Of a DNA stretch of 64,000 nt, positions 31,416-43,500 are shown piece after piece. The notes beneath the pieces were generated by a model that saw nothing but the letters and a program-made list of their open reading frames with translations, did no database searches and had not been told where the DNA came from. Within the stretch, counting starts at the first letter, position 1; every line of letters starts with the position of its first letter. Source of the stretch: Ophiocordyceps camponoti-saundersi (nom. inval.) (Eukaryota > Ascomycota > Sordariomycetes > Hypocreales > Ophiocordycipitaceae); assembly GCA_003339415.1 (NCBI GenBank), contig PDHQ01000079.1, positions 78,740 through 142,739 of the forward strand, read 5' to 3'. The translations under genes and the position numbers were made by a program.

Positions 31416-33339
31416 TCACGAACCATACTCTCTCACAACCCATTGACAAAACTCCTCCCATTCACGATCCCACTCTTGAAGACGCATAGCCTTGATGCCA
31501 GTCCCCTCCTCGGCCAAGTCGATATCATTCTTCCAGTCATAGTCAGACTGATCCTCAAAGTGAGACCAGCGCAAGCTATTCCTTGCCAGAGCACCCTATA
31601 CATAACCCCCAAAACGTCAGCAGACGAGACCGCGAGAACGTAAGACCCTTTTCTCAAACTCACCAAGCCCGCCAACCCGATATTGTCAAACGCCTGAATC
31701 ACCTGATAGAAGTCGAAGCTCAAGCCAGCCGCGTCCTGTCCCAACATGGCAGGGTCATCGTTGCTGATCGACGTCGGCACCCCGTGAGCAACCAGAGCCG
31801 GCAACGGATGATGAAGGATATCCGTCGCCAGGCGTAAAACTTCATTCGAGATGGGGCAAACTTCAACCATGATCCTATTCTCAATCGCGTATTGGATTAA
31901 TCTCGGATGTTTATACAGTGAGAAGCCGTGGCCGATTCGCCGCGTGCCGAGGAGTAGCGCGTCGAAGAGGTTCGAGTCGGTCGAGTTTCCATCGCCGAGA
32001 GTCTCGCCGGCGTGGAAGAAGAAGGGGACCGAGACGTTGAGCGCCGCCGCCTCGTTCTGGAACCAGAGAAGCTCGGGCGCCATGTCGGCGAGGCTACGGC
32101 CGCGATCCTCCTGAGAGACGACGTCGTATCCGCTGAATAGCTGAGGGAACTTGACCTTTCTCTCCAAAGCCATCTTCATGCCTGTTTGCGTTAATCTTGA
32201 ACCTCAGCAATCGTTCGTTTTCTCTCTCTCTCTCTGAAGCAAAAGAGATATAAGACTTACTCCGGTTGAGCAACGTCTGATCCCTTCCCCTATAGTCGGA
32301 CCAAATGACTCTGGCTCCCCAGAAGCGTTTCCCCTTCTCAGTTGCCTTGAAGCGTTCAATCTCATCCTGCATCACTTCCCACCAGACGTCGAGGTCAGGG
32401 TCAGCGTCTTGCTCACCGGAGTGGATGAGTTTGCCTCGTATGCCTCCCGCACGAATCTCAACCCAATTGACGCCATCGTCAACGAGGCGAGTGAAAAGCT
32501 GACGGTAGAAAGTACGGACGATGGGTTCATAAGAAAGCAGCGTCCCGGCCGTGCCGAAGAGCGTTTGGAACCGTCTCCATATCTGATCTACCCCGAGCTC
32601 GTGCTGGGTTGCTTGCTCGGGTGAGATGACCAGCTTGGACATGGCGTATTGGAAGAAGCCATCCTTTCCACCGGGAAAGCTTGAAGCGACCGCCTTGACG
32701 AAGACGGGCGTCCCGGGGACATAATCAGTCGAAGTTATGGCAAAGCTGCCGGCCATGGTGGTGTTGATGTGTGAGAAGGAGATGGATGCGTTGTGACGAG
32801 CCTCCTCCGTGTCCAGGCTTTGAGAGGCAGAGACGACCATGCCGGGTGTGTGGAAGACGGCTTCCAGCAGGACGCCGTAGGGGAGCATCGCCGTCAGGTG
32901 AGCGTGTAGCAGCGCTCCCTTTGGCATGCGTTGGACGATGGTCCACAGCCTCGTCTTCTTGATGTAGGGACGAGCAAGGGGGAACATGAGGCCGGCGAAT
33001 CTCTCCTGCGTGTCGTTGGCTTCGGAAGAAGACTGACGCCAGAAGTGCTGGATCTCATACTGCCGGATCTTGCGAACGATGGTATCTGCCCGGACGGCCG
33101 TAGGCGACATCCGCCGCTTGAAATCTTGGTCTAGCAGAACATGAGATTCAGCGACGAGATGAGGGAACTGGGAAAATCACAACCATACCTTGACGCTGAC
33201 TCTCCTCCAACTTAATCATGGCATCCCGAGCAAGCATGTGCTCGGTAACAGCGGCGCTATTGGCGCCGGGGAAAGGACTCCATTCTCTGGCGACGGCGTT
33301 GAGAGCCAGGCCTAGCAAAAGGCCAAAGAGAAGCATCAT
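31416..33339 (-). CDS. secreted adenosine deaminase, ADA2/ADGF (CECR1) type
   Basis: Exons on the minus strand are 33189-33339, 32261-33130, 31664-32181 and 31416-31595, with introns of 58, 79 and 68 bp, all in phase, giving 572 residues. A signal peptide (MMLLFGLLLGLALNAVA) opens the protein. The metal-dependent deaminase motifs are in order: PKGALLHAHLTAM (zinc HxH, about residues 126-128), FFFHAGETLGD, RIGHGFSLYKHP, VCPISNEVLR and SISNDDPAM (catalytic Asp pair). The C-terminal ALARNSLRWSHF appears only after the last intron is removed. Family members are extracellular and convert adenosine to inosine. Extracellular adenosine is a signal in insect and vertebrate immunity, so a role at the host surface is possible, but nutrient salvage is equally plausible. 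TATATGA at about 33432-33438 is a candidate TATA element. Confidence 0.93.
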
Positions 33340-34090
33340 GGGTCAGAATCTGGAAGATACGCCAAAGGCATAGCTCCGAGAGCGTTGAGCGGGAAGGGAA
33401 TGAGGAGGAGAGGGGAGCTCAAAGGTAGCTTCATATAGACTTCAGAGCGTCCCTTGTTCGTATACTCGATCTCATGACTTCAAGACAGGTCTGATACGAG
33501 GTCAAGCGGCGCGGAAGACTCAGACGGGCCGTCGGGCGTCAAGTCCTCGTTCAGGAAGACGTATGTACATGTCGTGGTATTCGATCCGACGGCGTTGCGA
33601 TACGCTCCGGCCGAGATAGGCTTCGTGGTGCGACTTGTAAATCTTATATGATGAGGTGTTGTGTGTATGTAAGTTGTTTGACCGTGAGTCTGAAACTCTG
33701 CTATCTGTGCAGAGTATCGTGAACAGAGTTTCGATAGAGGAGAATCCTATAAGTGAGCGTGTGAAGAATATTCCCTGGAAAGGTGCCATGTTTACTAGTT
33801 GGCTTGATATCAATTCGATCGAGGAAGCGTCTAAGAAAGAAACTCGATAGAACGTAGTCATGATCATCAAGTTCTTTATATATGTGTTCGACTCGACCCG
33901 GAGAGCTCTCTTTGGCCAAGATTATAAACTCGGCGATTTATATACCGCAACCATTATTACTCCATTTCGCTTTCTAACACGACCGGCCATAAACTTCATT
34001 TTCATGCTCCGTCCCTTGTCGATGCCCGTTTTACCCTTTTCGAGTATAGTATCGTCAGTATATAGTCATTCAGCCATCGGAGACTTACAT
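33340..34090. other. intergenic DNA up to the retroelement block
   Basis: Normal-composition sequence without a recognisable gene. It holds the adenosine deaminase promoter and ends exactly at the target-site duplication of the first retrotransposon. Confidence 0.55.
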
Positions 34091-34095
34091 ACTAC

Positions 34096-34408
34096 TATCA
34101 GAATCTTAGAGGGATTCTATCGGAATCGGAAGGTTACGTAGAACAAAGAGTAAGTAAAGTAATTAAGTTATATATATAATAGAGTGCAGATAGGTATATA
34201 TATATAAACTAATAGCTCTGCCCCCGACCTTTTAGCTCGGAGGCCTTCTTTATATATATAAAAATAATAGGCCTTTAAGAGAAAAGCTCTATATAATAGA
34301 GAGGCTAGTTTCTAAGCTAGCTATCTGCTAAGAAATATTATAAGCCCGTTACCTAGGAAGTTAATAGAATATTACTTAGTAATAAAGCTCTTCCGTAAGG
34401 ATTTTATA
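34096..34408 (-). repeat. Copia left LTR, first part
   Basis: 313 bp that align with the first 313 bp of the right LTR at 46979. The differences seen are C/T and G/A transitions. The last five bases (34404-34408, TTATA) are the left copy of the Gypsy target-site duplication. Confidence 0.9.
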
Positions 34409-34778
34409 TATTACGCGCTAGCTTTTATAAGGATTTCCCTTAGATATTTTACGGTAATTTCTAAGGATTTTATAAGGATTTCCCTTAAATATTTTACGGT
34501 AATTTCCGAGGATTTCTAACTATAATTATATAACCTCGGAAACCTTATCGTAAAATCCCTAGGAAAACCTTAGTAGGAAATTACCCGGAAATAAAGTCGA
34601 CCTTTTACTAGGATTTCCTTATACCCTCTCCTATTTTTACTAGCATATGCCTTTATATATTTTACTAGGATTTCGCCTACGAGAGTTTTTCCTCTTTTTT
34701 TTCCTTTCTCCTTAGCTTAGAATTTTTATTTATAGTGCTAATATTATTATTTACTTAATATATTTTATAGCTATAATA
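34409..34778 (+). repeat. Gypsy 1 left LTR (370 bp)
   Basis: Direct repeat of 40058-40427, with identical length and differences dominated by C/T and G/A transitions. Confidence 0.92.
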
Positions 34779-37700
34779 TTATTCTAAGCTTAAATTTACT
34801 AGTAAATAATTAAGAAACCTATACCTTATTTTTATATCCTTATATAAGATAGAAAAGAACTTATATATAACTTAAACTATAATTAGCTTCGAGATATATA
34901 TCCGGAGCCCCTAAATAAACTTTTAGGCGATTAAGGAGATTTACCTTAGAGACGCCTAACCTTATAATAGAATAAAATATCGGCGAAAACTAAATTACGA
35001 TAATAGCTACCTTTTCCTAAAATATTACTAATATAACTATACTATAAAAGTAGCGTACGGAGATAGCGTAATTATAAATATAAATTATAAAACTCTAAGG
35101 TTAGTTAACTTAGAAAAACTAAAACTTAAATATAGAAAAAACCCGTTAAGAAATATTAACTATATTTAGTATAAATAAAGAGATATTTATCTTAACCGGA
35201 AAGGCCGCTTAGGATACCTTTACGCTAATAGCTCCGGTAAGATAGCTAAACCCCTCCTATTCTAACTTTACGAAAATTCGCTATAAGGAGGTAGGTAAGT
35301 TTTTAGGTAAAAAAGAGGATTTTAGTACCTTCTTTATAAACTTAAAAAATAAGATAAGGTCCGATAAAATAACTTTTCGAGATAAGTAGGACTAGATAAG
35401 TATATTATTTTATATATTAAAAGGGAAAGCTTATAAACTCTTAGAAACCTAATATAACTTAAAGGAACGCCTTTTTTTTAGATTAGCTAAAATAGTCTAA
35501 TACTTAAAATCTACTTATAAAAATCCTAATAAATTTACCGAAGCTATAAACTAACTTTATAAACTAAACTTCTTATTAATAGGTAAGTAAGAAATTTAAA
35601 AGTTCCTCGCGGAGTTTAACTACCTCGTAGCTAAAACTTAAGTTCCCTTAGCTTAGATTAAGTATATACTTTAAGATTATCTACCCGCCGATCTTAACCT
35701 AAGCTTTCTTACGAAGGCTAAAGATTTATATATAACGTATAAGGAATTCTACGAGTATATAAAAAACGCTATATTTTATTAAAAAAAGAAGTTAACCTAT
35801 TAGGAGTTTTTCTATAAAAGCTAAGTAAGTAAGAGGGTTACCCCGGAAAAGTAAAAGAAGATTATAACTATAACTTCTTATTAGAAAAGCTAAGCCCTTA
35901 GTAAAAATAAGAAAAAAGTCTATTAGGAAAATAGTACCTATTTTATCTATAGAAAGAAAGGCTATATAGCTAAAGACTATCCTAACTAATAGAAAATAGG
36001 GAGAGTTCGTAAAGCTTAAACGCCCCCGCCTAATTCTATTCGATTAGATAACTCTAATTTAGGAAAAAAGTAAAACTATTATAAAGCTTCTTAATAATCC
36101 CGAAAATATCGCGTATAGAATAGAAAGTAAAAAAGTTATTTACTATTAATAGCTAAGTTTAAGTTAATAATATTACTCTTTATACTTTTACCTTATATAA
36201 TATTAAAGTAAACGCCTATCTCTTAGTTAGTTATTATTTCGCGAAGTAAGTAATAAAGCGCTTAGGCGCTAAGCTTATCCCTATCTATCTTATCCCCCTT
36301 ATTAATTTCTAAGGCTATTAGGCTAGCTCGGTTTATAAGCACCTAATCGTTACCTTAGTAATTAACGGATAATATTTTTCGCGGGAAATCTACTAAGTAA
36401 CTAACTACGCCTAAGATCTCTTTATCGGCTTATTTTAGATAGCTAAGAAAAAGTTATTACTTAACTACGTAGCTTAGAAACTAGTTTAGCTAAATAACCT
36501 ACCCGCTCTCGCTAAGTATTTACTCTTAATCTTATTACCTAAGAAGCTTTTTTTTAATAGAAATCTAAACTTAGCGGTCTAAGTAGATACCGAGCGCCGG
36601 AACCGCCTTCTCCGTTAGGATAAGCGTAAATATTAGATCCTCTAACGCTCGTAAAGGAAAAAGGACTTTATATAGCCCGCGAAGAAAAAAAAGCTAGCCT
36701 AAACCCTTACTAAAAATAACTAAGATACCGATAATATAAATAAAAATATTTTAAGAGAATAACTTATCCGCTAAGTTTAGTAAAACTTTTATTATTTACG
36801 ATAAGAAAAGATAACCCTATTAATACTTATAATACTTATAAAATTAGAAAATAATAACGATAACCTAATTATAATTATAAAGCTAGGCCTAGCTAGCTAT
36901 ATATATATAGGATAGGAAATCCTATTCCCTTAAAGTAAAAAACTTAAGTATATTACTTATATATATAATATAATCCCTCTAGCCTTAGCGTATCTTAAAG
37001 GATTTTTTAGTAAGAAGAAAGCTTATATTTTAGCTAGTTCCTAACCTAGCTATAATATTATTTTAAAACTTAAAAAGCCCCTAAACTTAATAAAACCCCC
37101 TTTTTATAAGACGCCCGTAAAATACTTACTATTAGAAAAGGAAACTATTAACTATTTACTTAAGATTAGGTTTATTAAGCTAGATACTAGCTTTTACGCC
37201 GCCTTTATTCTCTTCGCCCTAAAGCTATACTTAATAGCTTAACGCTTCTATATTAACTACTAATAAATAAATAATTACTTAAAAAGTCGGATCTCGCCCG
37301 CTCCCTTTTTAGAAAGTACTATATTTAGCTACTAAGAGGCGAAATAGTTCTCGAAAATCGATATTATTTAAGCGTTTTACTATCTCTATCTTAACCCTAA
37401 TTTTAAGTACCTTATAACTTTCTATATAAAGTTTAGTATATTCCGCTAGCTTATCCTCCTATTTAGCTTTAAGGTAAAGCTTACTTAGTTTTAGAATTTT
37501 ATTAACGCTTAGCTTTATAACCTCCTTAACCGCTATATAAGTACGTACGCCGATAATATATTAATTTACTTAGATAGCGAAGAAGCGGAATATTAAGAGG
37601 AATACTAAGAAATAATTTAGCGCCTATACTAAGCTAACTTATAAAGGGATATCCGAAAATTAAGGTTTAATATTATAAAAATTAACTACCTTAATATAAT

Positions 37701-40057
37701 ATTATACGCGGGCTAAGGAATTAGTATAGACCCCTATAAGGTATAAGCGATCTAAAATTAAAAGTTCGAAGACCTTCGGAATTATAAGGCTATCTACTTA
37801 TTTATAGGATTTTATAATTTTATTAGGATTTTCTATTACTATATAAGTACTACGGCTAAGCCCCTAAACCGCCTCCTTAAGAAAGATACCGCCTTCGAGC
37901 TTAGACCGGAATAAAAAGAGGCCTTTAATAAAATAAAGGAGCTAGCTATATAAGCCTTAATACTTACCTTCTTCCGCTTAAAACTCCTAACCCGCCTTAA
38001 AACTAACGCCTCCCGGAATATTACCGCTAATATACTTTAATAATAGTAAGATAACTAGATATAGAAGCTTATAAGCTTTTTCTTAAAGATAATAAACCCT
38101 ACTAAGTATACTTACTTAATCTAAGACTACGAACTCCTCGCTATTATATAAAGCTTCGAGTATTTTTACTTAGAATTACTTAGCTAAAAGTTTAACGTAG
38201 TTATAAATTACGAAGCTTTAGTTTATTTTATAATAAAAAGGCTACTTTTTATCCGTTAGGTTTAATAGTTTAATTTCCTTACTTAATTCGATATCTATTT
38301 CCTATATTAGCTTAGCTAGCTAAACGTAGCCGCGAATATACTCTTATAAAAGATAGCTAAGCTTTTAATAATAAAAGCTTATAAGAAAAAGGAAAGGACT
38401 TTAGCTATAATTTCCCTAAATAGCTTTAAGTTTAAATCCTTAACCTTATCTCTTATAATTACCCCGGTCCGCTTAGTAAAAGACTCCGTCCTATTAGGGG
38501 CGGAGTTAGTATAACTAATCTAGGAGGAGAATACGAACTAGAACCTTAGATTTTACGATAATCTCCTTATTATCCCTAAGTAAGATAGCTAGTAGCGTTT
38601 CTTCCTCCGTATTACCTTAATTCGGAATATATATAAGCCGGCTATATTCGCTTATAAAGGATAAAATAAGACTACTTAGATACTCCGATAAAACTATTAC
38701 TAGCCTAAGATAAAGCGAGATATCTGCTAGTTTATCCGTAACTATTATAAATATTAAAGGAATAAAACGCTATAAGATAAGACCTTAGGTTTACTATACC
38801 CCTTACCTATTCCGATTTCCGTTTAGGAGCACGTTACTTATAACGGGAAAGTAATACTAAAAGACTATTTTAAGTATAACTATGTTTAAACCTTTATCTA
38901 TAAGTTAAGTAAAATTATCGCTATATTACTTAGTAAGAAAAATAATATAGCTAAGGTGCTTACGGGACGCTATTTCCGATATTTTTATTATTTCCTAAGT
39001 ATACCGGATATATAAATTACTAATAACGCTAGCCTATTTATCTTAGAATTTCTCGGTAAAATTAATTAGTTAACTAATATTAAGTATCGCTATAATAATA
39101 CCTTATACCTATAAATATAAAAAAGCGTAAAGGTAACTAACTAGTACCTAAACTAAAAGCTACGGTTCTATACGAATAAATATTAGGATAATTAAAGTAC
39201 TTTCTTTCCCGCGCTAGATTTCGCGTATAACTCCTCGTAGCACGCTTTTATCGATATAGTACCGCTTATAGTCGCCCTTAGTAAAGATATACGGAACCCC
39301 CTCTTAGTAGCTAGTCCCCCGGATCCCTTAACCGCCTTAGGCCCGATTATTATAGCTTATAAACTTATCTCCCGCGCGTAAGAAATATAATAGTAAGCTT
39401 AAACCGCTACTAAGAACGCTCGCCGTAAGTAGGAAACGTAAATAAATAAGAAGCGTCGCCTAGTAGATTTTATAGTTAGCGATAAAGTATTCCTTAGCTA
39501 TAAAAGCTTCTTTATAACCGTACTTACGATACGCCTTAATATATAATAATTAGGACCTTTTACGATTATTAAGGAATAAAGCTATAGCTATATCCTTAAC
39601 TTATTAGATAGCTACCGGATAACGAACTTATTCTATATTAACCGTTTTCGGAAAGCTATTATAGATTTATTACCTAGATAAGAGATATCTCCCGCGGAAC
39701 CGGAAGATATTAACGGTATACTAAAATAGGAGGTTAAGCAGATCCTCTAATCTTAGGTTACTAAGTAGCGTTATCGGTTAGAGTATTAAGTCCGCTAGCG
39801 TAGTTACGATCTAGATAAGATATAATACCTTACTAGGAATTTCTATCACGCGCTTATAGCCCTTAAGGAATTCTATAACTATTTCCCCGATACCGCTAGT
39901 CCGCTTATTAACCTTTAGTACTAAGTTAAAGCCGCCGCTACGGATTATAAATATTAGGACGATACCTAAGATAATACGGCTATTTTTATAAGTACCTAAC
40001 TATATAGCCGCTATTACTAGTCTTAATAAGTATATTAAGACTTTTATTAGGGGGTAA

Positions 40058-40427
40058 TATTACGCGCTAGCTCTTATAAGGATTTCCCCTAAATATTTTA
40101 CGGTAATTTCCGAGGATTTTATAAAGATTTCCCTTAAATATTTTACGGTAATTTCTAAGGATTTCTAACTATAATTATATAACCTTAGAAACCTTATCGT
40201 AAAATCCCTAAGAAAACCTCGGTAAGAAATTACCCGGAAATAAAGTTAACCTTTTACTAGGATTTCCTTATACCCTCTCCTATCTTTACTAGTATATACC
40301 TTTATATATTTTACTAAGATTTCGCTTACGAGAGTTTTTCCTCTTTTCTTTCCTTTCTCCTTAGCTTAGAATTTTTATTTATAGTGCTAATATTATTATT
40401 TACTTAACGTATTCTACGGCCGTAATA
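40058..40427 (+). repeat. Gypsy 1 right LTR (370 bp)
   Basis: Direct repeat of 34409-34778. It directly follows the polypurine tract and is followed by the CTATA duplication. Confidence 0.92.
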
Positions 40428-40432
40428 CTATA
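40428..40432. repeat. target-site duplication, right copy, of Gypsy 1
   Basis: CTATA. The intact right Copia LTR also reads CTATA at the equivalent position, which proves this is the pre-insertion sequence. The left copy has become TTATA by one C-to-T change. Confidence 0.85.
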
Positions 40433-40530
40433 CCTTAAGGCCGATAAGATACGTTACTCCGCTACTATTATACGGAGCCCTTATATTACTTATAGTCTTA
40501 TAAAGCCTAGTAGGACCTTCCTTTCTAATA
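40433..40530 (-). repeat. Copia left LTR, second part
   Basis: 98 bp that continue the LTR after the Gypsy insertion and end TTTCTAATA, exactly as the right LTR does at 47389. Confidence 0.9.
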
Positions 40531-43500
40531 TACCCCTATAGGTTTTTTAACTTATTAATTAGGAAGCTTACTAGAAAAGAAAGGGAGGTTTATAATTATA
40601 AGATATCGTAAGTCTTTTAGCGCGGAATTTAGTATTAGTATTATCCTTATTAACCTTACTATTATTCTTATTAGTAAAATTATATCGAATAGATACGTAG
40701 CTTTTTTAGGTTATAGTGCTTAAGGTATCTATTAGGTATAAATCGAGGGCTTCGTTCCTTTTAGATACCTTTTCTTTTCTTCTTTTTTCTTTTAAGCTTA
40801 TTATTCTAAAAAGCTATAAGTTTTTATTTATAGCCCTTATCCGCTTTATTATTACTAACTTAAGGCTTAGATATATAGTTATAAATAAGCGATATTATTT
40901 CCTTCGAAAAGCTTATAGCTAAGGCTTTAAAGATATCCGAGTAGTTTAACTTAGCTAGCGAGGAACTTATCGTCGAATTGCCCGCCGAGGCGGAGGCGGC
41001 CGCCGCCGCTAACGATAATACTATAAGAGGTTCTAAGAGAGAGGATAAGGGTAACGAAAGCCGGGCGGCCCCTATAAGTTATCCTAGTATCCCGCGTTTT
41101 TTTATTCGGTATATTAACTATTCGTTATAGTTTCGTAAGGCACCCGTTACCGCTAAGAAGGTATAGGATACTTTTTATATCTTATACTTTTATAATAGCG
41201 TTAAGTATTATATATAGGAGGGGTTTACCCGCGCTATTTCGTGCGTAGAATATATTAATAAGTCTCGCTAATATAAGACTACCCCTTAAGTTTTTATCGA
41301 TATCGCGGCTTATTAGGAAAACGCCGTAAATAATAATAACGATAAAGCTTAAGCTAGTTTTACGGCCTATTTTAAATTAGCCTAGTCTATCTTACGTTAC
41401 CTTCGGGTACTTAAGTTTACTTAATTTATACCTAAGTAGGTTAATATATCCTTATATTTATTTCGGGTTATACTAATCTTTTCTTTTTTAGAGGAATAAC
41501 GGCTTTAGTTTTTTCTAGCGAGAAGCTCGTAGCTGCGGCCACGTAGTAAAATACTATTAGCGAAGATAAAGATAAAGATAAAAATAACGATAAAGTTATT
41601 ATTATCGCTGCCGCCGCTAACGAGAATTTTACGGATAATAATAAGGGCGATAATAATAGTAATAATAATAATAATAATAGCTTAGCGGCTATTATTAAAT
41701 ATTTTCGCGGGCTTAGGGGTTATATTTCTACTCTTAAGGCTTGTATAAAAGCTAAGTCCGCCGCTAATAAGGCGGAGAAGGCTACGGCGGCGTTTTTAAA
41801 AGCGTAGGAAAAGGCCGAGAAGATAGCTAAGAAGGCGGCGATAATAATAAAGATAACGCTAATAACGATTACCTCGAAGAAGAAGACGGGGAAAGAGGTA
41901 GCGGTAACGCTTACGCCGACGAAGTTAAAGTTAAAGACGAAGACAACGGCGATAAAGATAACGACGCCGATAAAATCTAAGCGGAAGAGGTTTCCTTCCT
42001 CCGCTCCGTTTAGCTTAGATTAGAAAAAAAAGAAGTCAAAGAAGAATTAAAATACTAATTTACTTTCCTTATATAACTTCCTCGTAAAATACTCTTATAA
42101 TTATATATCTATCTGCCCGAATATTTCGGGATTATTAGTATTAAATTAATAAGTCCTATATATCTTATTAAATTTCCTATAGCGTTATTTACGGGAGATC
42201 CTTATCTTACTAATTAAGGCGGGCGTTTATATTTTTAAAACCTAGCTTAATTATTAGGGACTTAAACGAAGTATTTTATAAGGGCTTCGTTAAGCTATTA
42301 GTAATAATTTTATTTATTAGGGTATACTTAACCCGGATCGTCCCCTCCGATACTTCCTACCGGAGCTAGTAATTATAAATATTAATATATCGAAGTTAAG
42401 TCCTTAATTTAAAGACTTCTTTATTTATAATTCTAACGGTTTAAGTATTATTATACTAAATAATAATTAATAGGTTATCTAATTTAATAAATAACTCCTT
42501 AAGTAACTTACTTATAAATAGTAATTCTTTCGCGGTTTAGGAAAATATAAGTAATTCGGCCTCTATTATTAAGGTTATTACTATTTTCTACTTATTAGCG
42601 CTCTAAGTAATAGTTCCTTTAAAGAGTCGGATAACGTATACTTAAGAGCTGCGGCAGTCTTTATTATCCGCGAAAGAAGCGTCGCTTATTACCTTAAGGG
42701 TATTAGCACCCCCGAACGCAAGACTTAGGTTCTTTATTATATTTAAATAGTATAAGACCTTATTAATTACTTAGTAATACTCTATATTCGGGTTATTATT
42801 ATATCTTATAAGACGGGCTATAGTAAATACTATATCTAGCTATATTATTACCGTAGCTTATATTATAGAGCTTACCTTTTTTTAGTAGCTATAAAGTAGT
42901 TATAGCGTTATATCCCCTATATTTCTTTTAAGGATAGTAGGACTTATCGGTATTAAATACGATTTTATAATATTAGTAAGATTAGTAACTTTCTTAATAT
43001 AGGCTTATTACGATAATTAGATTTTCCGTAAGTTTCTATTGCGGATAACCTAAAGGCCGATAAATTAGCGGATTAGATAGCCTCTTATTAGTATATAATA
43101 CTTCTTAAGCTCTTCTTAGAGGCGTTAAGATTCCTCCGTAAATTCCTTAAGATTACTAAAGATAATATTATCTATATAAAAGAAAATAATAACTCCGTCC
43201 TTTATTATATAATAAAGCTCGCTTAGAAGAATCTTAAAGCCTAATTTGCGGAGGGTAGCTATAAAGTGCCTTTATTATAATAGTAGGGACTTCCTTAAAC
43301 TATATAGCGCTCTCTTTAACCGTAAGATTATACCGGCCTTAGTATACCTATAAGGTATCTATATAAAGACCTCTTCGTTTAATAGGGCGTTTATAAACGC
43401 GTTAATAGTATTAAATTATATAAGGTTTAGATTAAACCTTACGGCTATCGCTATAAATGTCCGGAAGCTTCTTACTATTAGTATTATAGCGTAAGTTTCT

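Larger units (their letters stand above)
34409..40427 (+). mobile_element. Gypsy (chromovirus-like) LTR retrotransposon 1, RIP-degraded, inside the Copia LTR
   Basis: 6,019 bp bounded by 370-bp LTRs (34409-34778 and 40058-40427), each starting TATTACGCGC and ending CCGTAATA or its RIP variant. The target-site duplication is TTATA (34404-34408) and CTATA (40428-40432). A purine tract (AGGGGGTAA) precedes the right LTR. The plus-strand reverse transcriptase box YADNILIY at 37546-37569 is a mutated YxDD motif. A decayed chromodomain-like segment lies at about 39720-39900. Stops in all frames make it non-coding. Confidence 0.92.

Noticed and set aside
40716..40922. 68-codon open frame within the Copia internal region
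   Set aside because: An AT-rich chance frame in the wrong orientation for the element.
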